Assembly: GCA_018970145.1 (NCBI GenBank)
Contig: JAGWWY010000004.1
Location: forward strand, 1-64,000
Origin: Gammaproteobacteria bacterium
Lineage (GTDB): Bacteria > Pseudomonadota > Gammaproteobacteria > Steroidobacterales > Steroidobacteraceae
Length of the DNA stretch: 64,000 bases
Direction: 5' to 3'
The notes below the pieces were generated by a model. That model was given only the letters and a program-made list of their open reading frames with translations, made no database searches and was not told the origin of the DNA. The translations under genes were made by a program, and so were the position numbers. Below are positions 17,769-26,552 of the stretch, one piece after another (the first letter of the stretch is position 1; each line of letters starts with the position of its first letter).

Positions 17769-18553
17769 GGACTTTTGGTGCTCCCACCGTCGATCGTGAT
17801 GGAGGTACCGGTCAGATGGGCGGCACGCGGCGAGGCGAGATAGACGACATGCGTGGCGACCTCCTCTGCGGAGCCGAGGCGACGTAGCGCGGTCTTTTCG
17901 AGGAAGCGTGTTTCCGCCTCTGTCACGGCGATACCCTCTCGGCTAGCTGCGGCCTGCATCAGGCGATCCCAGCGGGGCGATCGCACGGGTCCCGGGTTCA
18001 CGGCATTGATCGAGACGCCGTGTGGACCGAGCTCCTCGGCAAGCCCACGCACGATGGCCAGTAGCGCCGCATTGGCGGCAGCGCCTGGCAACATTCGCGG
18101 CTCCGGAAATTTCGCTGAGTTGCCGACCACTACCACGATGCGACCGGCGCGACGCTCGATCATCGCGGGTGCCACCGTGCGCAGGGCGCGAATGGCACCG
18201 AAGAGTTTGATCTCGAGGTTGTTCCTCCAGGCGAGATCGTCCATCTCCCAAAAGATGCCGCCTTGCGCAGCGCCTGCGGCAAATATAAATACGTCAATGC
18301 CGCCTTGCGCCTCGATTGCCGCACGTATGGCGCGATCCGTCGAGGTTTCTGAGTCGAGCTGGCACTCGACAGCGATCGCACCTGGCGAGCCGCTGGCTTC
18401 GACTTCGGCTTGCAATGCCGCCAACGCGTTCGCATGTCGACCGAGCAGCGCGATGTGGGCGCCTTCACGGGCGAGCTCGAGTGCGATGGTTTTCCCAATC
18501 AGACCAGTGGCACCGCACAACACCACTTTGCTGTTCCGTAACTGCAGATCCAT
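17765..18553 (-). CDS. SDR-fold protein lacking the catalytic Tyr and Lys
   Basis: 262 residues. The Rossmann start VVLCGATGLIGKTIALELA and C-terminal ...HLTGTSITIDGG are typical of classical short-chain dehydrogenases. The segment that should read YxxxK instead reads GAAAN (in PGAAANAALLAIVRGLAEEL), aligned by the following helix and by INAVNPGPVRSP. So Tyr is Gly and Lys is Asn. It may bind NAD(P) without classical reduction, or catalyse a different step. Second gene of the operon, 23 bp after the MetE-like gene. Confidence 0.78.
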   Translation of the reverse strand: MDLQLRNSKVVLCGATGLIGKTIALELAREGAHIALLGRHANALAALQAEVEASGSPGAIAVECQLDSETSTDRAIRAAIEAQGGIDVFIFAAGAAQGGIFWEMDDLAWRNNLEIKLFGAIRALRTVAPAMIERRAGRIVVVVGNSAKFPEPRMLPGAAANAALLAIVRGLAEELGPHGVSINAVNPGPVRSPRWDRLMQAAASREGIAVTEAETRFLEKTALRRLGSAEEVATHVVYLASPRAAHLTGTSITIDGGSTKSP

Positions 18554-18576
18554 CGTGTTCCTTTGGCGTCGGCGGG

Positions 18577-19590
18577 TTAACGTCGGCGGGCCAGCGCGGC
18601 GCCTCGGCCCAAGGCCTGCAGCTTGCCGCGAGCAAGCTCCGCCGACAACGGTGCCATACCGCAGTTGGTGCAGGCGATCAGGCGGTCCGACTCGACATGT
18701 TTTGCGGCGGCACGGATGTTGGCCGCCACTTCTTCGGCGCTTTCGAGTTTTCCCGGCAAGACTTCGACGGCACCGACCAATAGGGTCTTGTCAGGCAGCA
18801 GCCGCAACAGATCCGCCGGCACGCGAGAGCCTGCGAACTCGAGCGAGACCTGCTGCACGCAGCTCGCATTGATCCACGGAAAGATGGTTTCGTACTGGCG
18901 CCATGTATCGCCAAGGGAAGACTTCCATTTCATATTGGCCTCGATGCCGTAGCCATAACAAATGTGGACGATGGTCGTTGCCTGCAGGCCCTGCATGGCG
19001 CGCTCCAACGCGGCGATACCCCATTCGCCGACTTCATCGAGAAAAACATTGAAGGCCGGCTCGTCGAACTGGATGACATCGGCTCCCGCTGCTTCGAGTT
19101 CGCGTGCCTCGTCGTTGAGAATTTCGGCGAACCGCAAAGCCATGTCGGCGCGTCTTCCGTAATGTGCATCGGCCAAGGTATCGCAGATCGTCATGGGACC
19201 GGGCAGCGTGACTTTCAAAGCGTGCGTGGTGTGCGAGCGCATGAAAGCGGTATCGGTGACGTGAACGGCGGCGCGGCGTCTCAGTGGGGCAGTAACCGTT
19301 GGCACGTCGGCGATGTAACGGTTATTACGGATCCCCATCGGGGTTTTCAGATCCCAGTCGATACCCTCGAGTGTCTCGAGGAACCCATGCACGAAGTGGA
19401 TGCGAAACTGTTCGCCGTCACCCACGATGTCGATACCGGCATGCTCTTGTTCACGCAGCCATGCGAGCGCCGCTCGTTGTTGACCCCGTTGCAACGCGGC
19501 GGCGTCGAGGCGCCATGCCGCCCAGAGTTTTTCCGGCTCGGCGAGCCAAGCGGGTTTCGGCAGACTGCCGACGGTCGTGGTGAGGAACAT
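18577..19590 (-). CDS. MetE-core-like zinc methyltransferase/alkyltransferase
   Basis: 337 residues, matching only the C-terminal catalytic domain of cobalamin-independent methionine synthase. It opens with TTTVGSLPKP. The zinc ligands of the family are all present: HxC in TIVHICYGYG, Glu in VSLEFAG and Cys in CTNCGMAPL. Core-MetE proteins can be methionine synthases using simple methyl donors. Relatives such as epoxyalkane:CoM transferase alkylate other thiols. As first gene of a catabolic-looking operon it may act on a pathway intermediate rather than homocysteine. That is inference. Confidence 0.8.
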   Translation of the reverse strand: MFLTTTVGSLPKPAWLAEPEKLWAAWRLDAAALQRGQQRAALAWLREQEHAGIDIVGDGEQFRIHFVHGFLETLEGIDWDLKTPMGIRNNRYIADVPTVTAPLRRRAAVHVTDTAFMRSHTTHALKVTLPGPMTICDTLADAHYGRRADMALRFAEILNDEARELEAAGADVIQFDEPAFNVFLDEVGEWGIAALERAMQGLQATTIVHICYGYGIEANMKWKSSLGDTWRQYETIFPWINASCVQQVSLEFAGSRVPADLLRLLPDKTLLVGAVEVLPGKLESAEEVAANIRAAAKHVESDRLIACTNCGMAPLSAELARGKLQALGRGAALARRR

Positions 19591-19681
19591 CGACTCATGT
19601 TAGCGATGCTATCGTGGCGTCTCGCGCCACTCCGCGGCGATTGGTCGCCTAGCGGATTGGATTTTCAGGTCCCGAAATGTC

Positions 19682-19713
19682 CACGGCCGGATGGCTCTCG
19701 CCACCCGGCCGTG
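19682..19713 (-). terminator. Stem-loop after the fasciclin gene
   Basis: Perfect 9-bp stem CACGGCCGG/CCGGCCGTG with an inner TGGC/GCCA, between the fasciclin stop (19774) and the MetE-like start (19590). No T-run follows on either strand, so termination is plausible but not certain. Confidence 0.45.
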
Positions 19714-19773
19714 TCGTCCATGGACGTCAGCATCCCTGCTGTCGGGTCATCCGTGACCCGAGCGTAGGTTTGT

Positions 19774-20262
19774 TCAGTTCGGCAGCAACACGCTGTCGAC
19801 CGCCACCACGACGCCGTTGGCGGCGTTGTAGTCGCCCGTCACGCGAGCTCCGTCGACACGCAAACGACCGCGTACGAGCTCGACTTTGACGTCATCGCCC
19901 GCCTCGGTCTTGGCGGTACGGGTGCGCTTGAGGTCGTCTGATTCGAGCGCCTTACCCGGCACCACGTGGCGGGTGAGGATCTTTACCAGCTGATCCTTGT
20001 TCTCAGGACGCAGCAGTGACTCGAGCTGCTCCGGCGGCAGCTTCGCGAACGCCTCGTCGGTCGGCGCGAAGATCGTGACCGGGCCTTGGGCGGTGAGAGC
20101 ATCTTGCAAGCCAGCAACCTCGATGGCCTTGGCGAGGGTGTTGAAGTTACCCTTCTGCTTAGCGACATCGAGAACCGTCGGGCTGCCGGCGTACGCCGAG
20201 GCGGCCGATAACAAAGACAAACAGGCGGCGAAGGCGGCCTTGCGAGTGAGTGAGCGAATCAT
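19774..20262 (-). CDS. Secreted fasciclin (FAS1) domain protein
   Basis: 162 residues from ATG 20262, chosen for the signal peptide (KAAFAACLSLLSAASAYA) and CGGAG upstream. The open frame extends to 20358. A single FAS1 domain follows, with the H1 motif VTIFAPTDEAFAKLP and the H2 region ILTRHVVPGKAL, ending NGVVVAVDSVLLPN. Such periplasmic or extracellular proteins mediate adhesion or bind small molecules. The gene is divergent from a B12-dependent light regulator and shares its control region, including a TTGACA on this strand at 20353-20358. Confidence 0.9.
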   Translation of the reverse strand: MIRSLTRKAAFAACLSLLSAASAYAGSPTVLDVAKQKGNFNTLAKAIEVAGLQDALTAQGPVTIFAPTDEAFAKLPPEQLESLLRPENKDQLVKILTRHVVPGKALESDDLKRTRTAKTEAGDDVKVELVRGRLRVDGARVTGDYNAANGVVVAVDSVLLPN

Positions 20263-20359
20263 GGCAGTACTCCGTTTAATTTGTGGGGCGTACCGCGATC
20301 CTGCGTACGCGAATCTATTTGACGCGAGGAGAGTGACATCGCCCGGAAAGTTTGTCAAG

Positions 20360-20390
20360 ATGTTGTACAGCTAATGGCTGTACACAACAT
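20360..20390. promoter_or_regulatory. TGTACA operator dyad between fasciclin and LitR-type genes
   Basis: Two TGTACA hexamers (20364-20369 and 20379-20384) separated by 9 bp sit within a larger imperfect dyad: ATGTTGTACAGC at 20360-20371 and GCTGTACACAACAT at 20377-20390. TGTACA-type half-sites are known for MerR-type LitR/CarH photoreceptors. It lies 10 bp upstream of the regulator's start and directly abuts a minus-strand TTGACA, so it can control both genes. Confidence 0.6.
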
Positions 20391-20399
20391 GGACAAATG

Positions 20400-21338
20400 A
20401 TGAACAAACCGGCAGCCATGGGATCTTCAGGTCAATTCACCATCAAAGCGGTCGCGCAGGCGACGGGCCTGACAGTCGAGACCTTGCGTGCCTGGGAGCG
20501 CCGGTACGAGGTCGTCCGTCCCTCGCGCGACGGATCCGGTCGACGAACGTACTCGGCGGCCGACGTGGCCCGACTGCGTTTGCTGCGCACCGCAACCGAG
20601 CTTGGCCATACGATTAGCCGGCTCGCCGCCCTGGATGCCGACGAGCTCGCCAAGTTGGTGGCCGACTCGGGTGGGCAAGCTCGTCCCGGCCCGTCGCGCG
20701 GTCAATCGTTCGTTGAGCGGGCACTCGATGCGGTCGCTCACTCCGATCCCTCTGGTGTCGAAGAGGTGCTGACCTCGGCCGTCGCCCTGTTGCCGCCTAA
20801 CGAAGTGGTCAACACGATCCTAGTGCCGCTCGTGCAAGAAGTTGGTGAACGTTGGCACCGCGGTCAGGTGTCGATTGCCCAAGAGCACATGACGACAGAC
20901 ATCGTCCGACGCTTGATCATCTCGGTCTCGCGAGGTTACTTGCGTTCGGATAACGGACCCTGTCTCGTGCTGTCGACCCTGTCGGGTGAGCGGCATGAGC
21001 TCGGAATTTTGATGTGTAGTTGGCTTGCCGCGACGCGTCGGCTTCGCACGCACTACCTTGGTGTCGATTGTCCGGCCGAGGAAATTGCCCGTTTCGCGCT
21101 TGAAGTGGATGCCTGTGCGGTGCTCGTATCCCTCGTGATGCCCGAGAATGAGGTACCGGCACTCCAGCAGCTGCGCAAATTGGCCGAGTTGCTCGTCGGC
21201 AAGTGCGAGGTGTGGGTCGGTGGTTTCGCGGCTCGCTCTCTATCCCCCGAAGAGGTGCCCGCCGGCTGTTTGTTGTTGCCGACCGCCGGCGCTTTCGAAC
21301 AGCGGCTCGATCTGCTCGCGGCGCAGTTCCACTCCTGA
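20400..21338 (+). CDS. LitR/CarH-type MerR regulator with B12 photoreceptor domain
   Basis: 312 residues from ATG 20400 (ATG 20397 is adjacent). The N-terminal MerR winged helix is FTIKAVAQATGLTVETLRAWERRY. A four-helix cap carries the W-x9-EH signature of light-sensing members (WHRGQVSIAQEH, near residue 155). The Rossmann B12-binding domain has the base-off motif as ERHELG, with Glu replacing the usual Asp. In this family adenosylcobalamin keeps the DNA-bound tetramer together in the dark and light releases it. Divergent from the fasciclin gene, probably autoregulated through the TGTACA dyad. Confidence 0.87.
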   Translation: MNKPAAMGSSGQFTIKAVAQATGLTVETLRAWERRYEVVRPSRDGSGRRTYSAADVARLRLLRTATELGHTISRLAALDADELAKLVADSGGQARPGPSRGQSFVERALDAVAHSDPSGVEEVLTSAVALLPPNEVVNTILVPLVQEVGERWHRGQVSIAQEHMTTDIVRRLIISVSRGYLRSDNGPCLVLSTLSGERHELGILMCSWLAATRRLRTHYLGVDCPAEEIARFALEVDACAVLVSLVMPENEVPALQQLRKLAELLVGKCEVWVGGFAARSLSPEEVPAGCLLLPTAGAFEQRLDLLAAQFHS

Positions 21339-21425
21339 TCGCGCGACCCTGATCGCGCCGTCTTTGCCAAACTTTTCGATCTAACCCCTAGCCAACGTTC
21401 GGCGATTCGTCATAGCCTCAGCGTC

Positions 21426-23210
21426 ATGAGGCGATTACTACTCGGTTTGGTGTTCGCGGTTCTCACGGCTTGCGGTGGGGGCGGTGGCGGGTCCGGCTCC
21501 GGTGGCGGTTTTTCGCTCGGCGGTAGCGGCGCGGCGCCGACCAATCCGCCTGTGACGACGAGCGATGCGTTTCGTTTTCTCAACCAAGCAACGTTCGGTG
21601 CGACCGAAGATACCGCTCGTGCATTAATCGCACTCGGTGACTCGTCGAATGCCTACGCACGTTGGATCGATGCGCAAATCACCAAGCCGACCTCGGTGTT
21701 GTTGCCCGCCGTCGAGGCGGCTTATCCGAATCCCGTGCCCACCGGCTTCAATGTCGGTAGCTTAAATGCAGTCCGTCTCGAGACCTGGTTTGCGCATGCC
21801 GTGCGGGGCGAAGATCAGCTGCGCCAACGCGTTGCGTTCGCCCTATCTGAAATTTTCGTCGTGTCGCAGATCGGCGCGTTGCAGAACTTGCCGAATGCCA
21901 CAGCCGATTTCCACGACATGCTCGCGCGCAATGCCTTTGGCAATTATCGCGACTTGCTGGAGCAAGTGACTCTGCATCCGGCGATGGGGATTTATCTCTC
22001 GATGCTCGGTAATCAGCGCGCCGTTGCCGGCACGAATCTGCGCCCCGACGAAAATTACGCACGCGAGATGATGCAGCTTTTCAGCATCGGTCTCGTGGAG
22101 CTCAACATCGATGGCACCCTCAAGCGCGATGCGACCGGTCAACCGATACCGACCTACAACCAAGACATCATCGAGGGGTTTGCGCGGGTATTCACCGGCT
22201 GGAAATGGGCCTGTCCGACGACGACACCGACCTGCACCTTCGCTAACACGCGGCCACAGGTCGCGCCGGTTGCCGGATATAACCAGATCAAGCCGATGCA
22301 ACTGTTCGAAGCGCAGCACGAGTCCGGCGAAAAACGCGTCTTGAGTTACAGCGGTTCAGCGTTGAGCGGTGGTCTTATCGCGGCGAATCAAGGCGGTGAG
22401 CGTGATCTACGCTCCGCACTCGACAACGTGTTCAATCATCCGAACGTCGGGCCCTTTATCTCGAAACAACTCATTCAGAAGTTGGTGACGAGCAATCCCT
22501 CGGCGGGCTACATACAGCGCGTCGCCGAGAAGTTCAACAACGATGGGTCTGGACGTCGAGGCAATCTCGAGGCGGTGGTGCGAGCGGTCCTGCTCGATGC
22601 GGAAGCGCGTGCGACGCCTAGCGGCAACGCAATCGCGACTGCCGGCAAGCTCAAAGAGCCGCTGCTGCGGTTGACGCAACTGTGGCGTGCCTACGATGCA
22701 CGCTCTGGCGGTGAAAAACTGGGTGCGGCGCGTAACTTCTCGGGTGGTGCAAGCGGCACCTTTGGCCAGGCACAGGGCTCGTCACCGTCGGTCTTCAATT
22801 TTTTCAGCCCGTTTTATGCGCCGCCAGGAGAAATTGCCGATGCCGGACTCGTTGCACCCGAAATGCAACTGGCAACGGAGTATCTCAACACGCAGACGAC
22901 CAATTTCTTTTGGACGCAAGTGACGACACGTACCCATTTGAACGCGGCGCGCTTGAATGTCGATGATGTCTATATCGACATCTCGAGTGATTTGTCTTTG
23001 GCAAGCAATCCGGATGGTCTGATCGATCGTGCCGCCACGCGTCTTTTGGGCGATCCGGGCGTGTTGTCGTCCGAATTGCGCGCAGCGATCAAGACGCAAG
23101 TGGAACGCACGACTATTCCGGCAACGAACCCGACCGCCGCGCAAGCCACGCGAGTCGGCGATGCGCTCTATCTCATCCTCACTTCACCTAGCTACGCCTT
23201 GCAGCGTTGA
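21426..23210 (+). CDS. DUF1800 family lipoprotein
   Basis: 594 residues. A lipoprotein signal (LLLGLVFAVLTAC) is followed by a Gly/Ser-rich tether (GGGGGGSGSGGG). The DUF1800 body starts at TSDAFRFLNQATFGAT and shows the family hallmarks LRQRVAFALSEIFVVS, ENYAREMMQLFSIGL and GFARVFTGW. DUF1800 and DUF1501 genes occur as neighbours in many bacteria. The biochemical role is not established. It is 17 bp upstream of the DUF1501 gene and probably co-transcribed with it. Confidence 0.87.
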   Translation: MRRLLLGLVFAVLTACGGGGGGSGSGGGFSLGGSGAAPTNPPVTTSDAFRFLNQATFGATEDTARALIALGDSSNAYARWIDAQITKPTSVLLPAVEAAYPNPVPTGFNVGSLNAVRLETWFAHAVRGEDQLRQRVAFALSEIFVVSQIGALQNLPNATADFHDMLARNAFGNYRDLLEQVTLHPAMGIYLSMLGNQRAVAGTNLRPDENYAREMMQLFSIGLVELNIDGTLKRDATGQPIPTYNQDIIEGFARVFTGWKWACPTTTPTCTFANTRPQVAPVAGYNQIKPMQLFEAQHESGEKRVLSYSGSALSGGLIAANQGGERDLRSALDNVFNHPNVGPFISKQLIQKLVTSNPSAGYIQRVAEKFNNDGSGRRGNLEAVVRAVLLDAEARATPSGNAIATAGKLKEPLLRLTQLWRAYDARSGGEKLGAARNFSGGASGTFGQAQGSSPSVFNFFSPFYAPPGEIADAGLVAPEMQLATEYLNTQTTNFFWTQVTTRTHLNAARLNVDDVYIDISSDLSLASNPDGLIDRAATRLLGDPGVLSSELRAAIKTQVERTTIPATNPTAAQATRVGDALYLILTSPSYALQR

Positions 23211-23227
23211 CGTTCAGGACGATACTC

Positions 23228-24634
23228 ATGAATCGGCAACGACGACGATTTTTGAAAGCAGCCACTGCCGGTGGCGTTGCATACGCCTTCGGTCGCACGA
23301 TCGGCACGCTCGATGCCCAGATGACTGGTGTCGGTGGCTTTGGCGACTACAAGGCTTTGGTCTGCCTGTTTCTTTTTGGCGGCAACGATTCCTGGAACAT
23401 GTTCGTTCCGACGAGCACCGCTGAATACAACGCGTACTCGCGCTCGCGCGGCGGCGGTACCACTTCGAGCTTGGCGGTTGATCGCGCCGCGTTGTTGCCG
23501 GTGGCATACGCCGGGCAAACGAGTGGAGATCCAACTTACGGGTTCCATCCGTCCATGACCGGCGTGCGTGAGTTGTTCCAGTCGGGTCGATTGGCGGTTA
23601 TGGCGAACATGGGCCCATTGCTGCGGCCGACCACCAAAGCGCAGTACCAGTCTGCCGCAACGAGCGGACATGCTCTGCCCCCACAACTGTTCTCGCACAA
23701 CGATCAGCAGGATCAGTGGCATAGCTTGCGAGGCAGGACCATCTCGAAATCCGGCTGGGCGGGTCGGGTCGCCGATGTCTTGAACGCGCAGGTTGCGAGT
23801 CAACAGCTCTCGCTGAATGTTTCGTTGGCGGGTCAAACCTATTTCCAAGCGGGTGAAATCGCGCGTCCCTATGTGATGGGTGCCGCGGGTGCGACCAATT
23901 TTGCCGGTTTTGCCACCTCGGGAGTGGGCCTAGGTCGGCGTGGTGCGGTCGAAGCGGGTCTGACGGCGGCGCTCGCGAGCCGGAGCAATAGCGTTTACGA
24001 GCGCAGCTACGCGACTATCCAACAGCGCGCGGTGCAATTTGCTGATCGTGTCAATGGATCTCTTGCCACAGCGCGCGACTTTGCCGCGTTACCCAACACG
24101 GGCGTAACGCTCTCTGGCCTGCAGACGCAGCTACGAACCGTCGCTAAGTTAATCTCGGTGCGTACGAATCTGTCTTTGTCGCGACAGATTTTCTTCGTTT
24201 CTTTGGGTGGCTTTGATCAGCACGACGATTTGGTGGCCGACCAGCCGGGTTTACTGGCCACCGTCAGCAACGGAATCAAAAGTTTCTACGATGCGCTGAC
24301 CGAGATGGGGATGGAGAACTCGGTCACGCTATTCACACAGTCGGATTTTGGTCGCACGCTGACTTCGAACGGCGATGGCTCCGACCACGCTTGGGGTGGT
24401 CTTCAGTTGGTCGCCGGTGGCGCCGTTCGTGGCGGACGAATCTACGGTCAATATCCGCTGCTCGAAATCGGCAGTTCACTGGATGTGGGTGGCGGTCGCT
24501 TCATCCCGACGACCTCAGCCGACCAATATGCCGCAACCTTGGCATCGTGGTTCGGTGTGGGGGCGAGTGATCTCTCTAAGGTCGCACCGAACATCGGCGC
24601 ATTTGCGACGCGAGATCTCGGCTTCCTCGGCTAG
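23228..24634 (+). CDS. DUF1501 family exported protein
   Basis: 468 residues from ATG 23228 with AGGA upstream. A Tat signal (NRQRRRFLKAATAGG) precedes a sulfatase/alkaline-phosphatase-like body: CLFLFGGNDSWNMFVP near the N-terminus, SLGGFDQHDDL in the middle, TQSDFGRTLTSNGDGSDHAWGG and GRIYGQYP towards the C-terminus. The D-H-W cluster suggests a metal-dependent hydrolase fold. Partner of the DUF1800 lipoprotein, and both are exported. Substrate unknown. Confidence 0.87.
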   Translation: MNRQRRRFLKAATAGGVAYAFGRTIGTLDAQMTGVGGFGDYKALVCLFLFGGNDSWNMFVPTSTAEYNAYSRSRGGGTTSSLAVDRAALLPVAYAGQTSGDPTYGFHPSMTGVRELFQSGRLAVMANMGPLLRPTTKAQYQSAATSGHALPPQLFSHNDQQDQWHSLRGRTISKSGWAGRVADVLNAQVASQQLSLNVSLAGQTYFQAGEIARPYVMGAAGATNFAGFATSGVGLGRRGAVEAGLTAALASRSNSVYERSYATIQQRAVQFADRVNGSLATARDFAALPNTGVTLSGLQTQLRTVAKLISVRTNLSLSRQIFFVSLGGFDQHDDLVADQPGLLATVSNGIKSFYDALTEMGMENSVTLFTQSDFGRTLTSNGDGSDHAWGGLQLVAGGAVRGGRIYGQYPLLEIGSSLDVGGGRFIPTTSADQYAATLASWFGVGASDLSKVAPNIGAFATRDLGFLG

Positions 24635-24664
24635 TCGCGATCGCGTTGACTACCCGTGAACCGT

Positions 24665-25195
24665 TCAGGCGCGGGGTTTGCCTTGTGCGGCCCGACGCAG
24701 GAATCTCGCGAGTTCAACGGTGGCATCGCCGCGCGTGCTGATCGGTAATGGTCCGCTGATCACCCCGCAATAGTAGCGAGAGCGGCCGGCGTCGAGCCAG
24801 AGTTCGTCCGCCACGGCGATGGTCGTCCCGTAGCGTCGATCGACGACCTGATAACGATCCATCGAGACCTCAAACCAGAGGTTCGAATGATGGATGACGC
24901 GTGCGGTCTGCAATTGCAGTAGCTCTGGAGGCGTTGAGGTTTCACGTCGGAACTCGGGTGTCGCGTAAGCCTGGCAGAGAGGTTCGAGGTGGGCCGCTCC
25001 CGCCGCAGCCCAGAGAGAGTAAAACAGCGGCACACTGAGCGGAACGGCGGCAACCCAGAGCGCGATCCGAATCCAACGTCGCTTTCGACCCGGGCCCTCG
25101 AGTTTGACGACATCCGCCAAAATCAGAAACGCCAGCGACGCCGGCATAGCAGCAATCAGCAGCACGATCGCGGCGAGCGCCAGGTCGTCGCTCAC
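24665..25195 (-). CDS. Two-helix membrane protein with periplasmic domain, unknown
   Basis: 176 residues. Two N-terminal membrane helices (ALAAIVLLIAAMPASLAFLI; IRIALWVAAVPLSVPLFYSL) are followed by a soluble domain with two Cys (EPLCQAYATPEF and RYYCGVISG). I do not recognise a family. It runs in the same direction as hslU and lies 8 bp after its stop, so it may be the last gene of that operon. Confidence 0.6.
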   Translation of the reverse strand: MSDDLALAAIVLLIAAMPASLAFLILADVVKLEGPGRKRRWIRIALWVAAVPLSVPLFYSLWAAAGAAHLEPLCQAYATPEFRRETSTPPELLQLQTARVIHHSNLWFEVSMDRYQVVDRRYGTTIAVADELWLDAGRSRYYCGVISGPLPISTRGDATVELARFLRRAAQGKPRA

Positions 25196-25202
25196 GTACC
25201 GC

Positions 25203-26552
25203 TCAAAGAATGAACCTGCTTAAATCTTCATCCTGCGACAAGGCCTCAAGATGAGCGTCGACATAGGCGGCGTCGATATCGATTTTGTCGCCCGGTCTGT
25301 CTGTCGCTTCGTAAGATAGCGTCTCGAGCAGCCGCTCCATCACGGTATGTAGACGCCGAGCACCGATGTTCTCGGTGCGTTCGTTGACATGGAAAGCGAT
25401 CTCCGCTAATCGACGAACGCCGCTCGCGACGAAGTGGACATGCACCCCTTCGGTTTCGAGCAGCGCGGCATACTGTGTCGTCAACGAGGCATTGGGCTCG
25501 GTCAGGATGCGGACAAAATCCTCGACGGCGAGCGACGTGAGTTCGACGCGAATCGGGAAGCGTCCTTGTAACTCCGGAATGAGATCGGAGGGTTTGGCGA
25601 CATGGAAAGCACCCGATGCGATGAACAGAACATGGTCGGTCTTGATCGGACCATACTTCGTATTCACGGTGCAGCCCTCGACGAGAGGCAGGAGGTCTCT
25701 CTGAACGCCCTCGCGCGAGACATCGGCGCCGTAGCTGTCTTGTCTGCGACATACTTTGTCGATCTCGTCGATGAATACGATGCCGTTCTGTTCCGCGTTT
25801 TGGATGGCTTTGGTGCGCAGCTCTTCTTCGTTGAGCAGTTTGGAGGCCTCTTCCTCGAGCAACAGTTTCTGCGCTTCGCGAATCTTGAGTTTCCGAGAGC
25901 GGGCTTTTCCTGCGCCGAGATTTTGGAACATCGATTGCAGCTGTTGCTGCATCTCCTCCATGCCAGGCGGTGCGACGATTTCCATGCCGAGCACGGGGTT
26001 ACGTAATTCGATTTCGATTTCGCGATCATCGAGCTGACCTTCGCGCAGCATTTTGCGGAATTTTTGCCGGGTCTCGGCATCGCGCGGAGTGACCGGCTCG
26101 TCGGTCGAGAATCCCATCAAACGTGGCTTCGGAAGCAGCGCATCAAGAATACGCTCTTCGGCAGCATCCGCAGCGCCGTCACGAGCGCGGGCGAGCGCCT
26201 CCTCGCGCTCGAGTTTGACGGCGAGTTCGACGAGATCTTTGACGATTGAGTCGACGTCTCGGCCGACATAGCCGACTTCGGTGAACTTGGTCGCTTCGAC
26301 CTTCACAAACGGCGCCTTGGCCAAGCGGGCCAGACGACGCGCGATCTCGGTTTTGCCGCAGCCTGTTGGGCCGATCATCAGGATATTTTTGGGGGTGATC
26401 TCCGAGCGCAGGTCTTCACGAACCTGCATACGTCGCCAACGGTTTCGCAGTGCGATGGCCACCGACTTTTTCGCCGCGTCTTGGCCGACGATGTGCTGAT
26501 CGAGCTCGGCGACGATCGCCTTCGGTGTCAGTGCAGAGGGCAGCACACTCAT
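25203..26552 (-). CDS. hslU: HslU, ATPase subunit of the HslUV protease
   Basis: 449 residues. AAA+ unfoldase that feeds proteins to the HslV peptidase. Walker A is [15 protein letters not shown] (Cys where most have Val), the Walker B region is [13 protein letters not shown], and the C-terminal tail ...[10 protein letters not shown] matches the HslV-docking end of the family. The I-domain is present between about residues 110 and 240. Its ATG overlaps the hslV stop by 4 bp. Confidence 0.97.
   Translation of the reverse strand: MSVLPSALTPKAIVAELDQHIVGQDAAKKSVAIALRNRWRRMQVREDLRSEITPKNILMIGPTGCGKTEIARRLARLAKAPFVKVEATKFTEVGYVGRDVDSIVKDLVELAVKLEREEALARARDGAADAAEERILDALLPKPRLMGFSTDEPVTPRDAETRQKFRKMLREGQLDDREIEIELRNPVLGMEIVAPPGMEEMQQQLQSMFQNLGAGKARSRKLKIREAQKLLLEEEASKLLNEEELRTKAIQNAEQNGIVFIDEIDKVCRRQDSYGADVSREGVQRDLLPLVEGCTVNTKYGPIKTDHVLFIASGAFHVAKPSDLIPELQGRFPIRVELTSLAVEDFVRILTEPNASLTTQYAALLETEGVHVHFVASGVRRLAEIAFHVNERTENIGARRLHTVMERLLETLSYEATDRPGDKIDIDAAYVDAHLEALSQDEDLSRFIL

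Noticed and set aside
17853-18872. 339-codon rightward frame over the SDR and MetE-like genes
   Set aside because: Arg/Ser/Ala-rich shadow. Both leftward genes are well supported by motifs.
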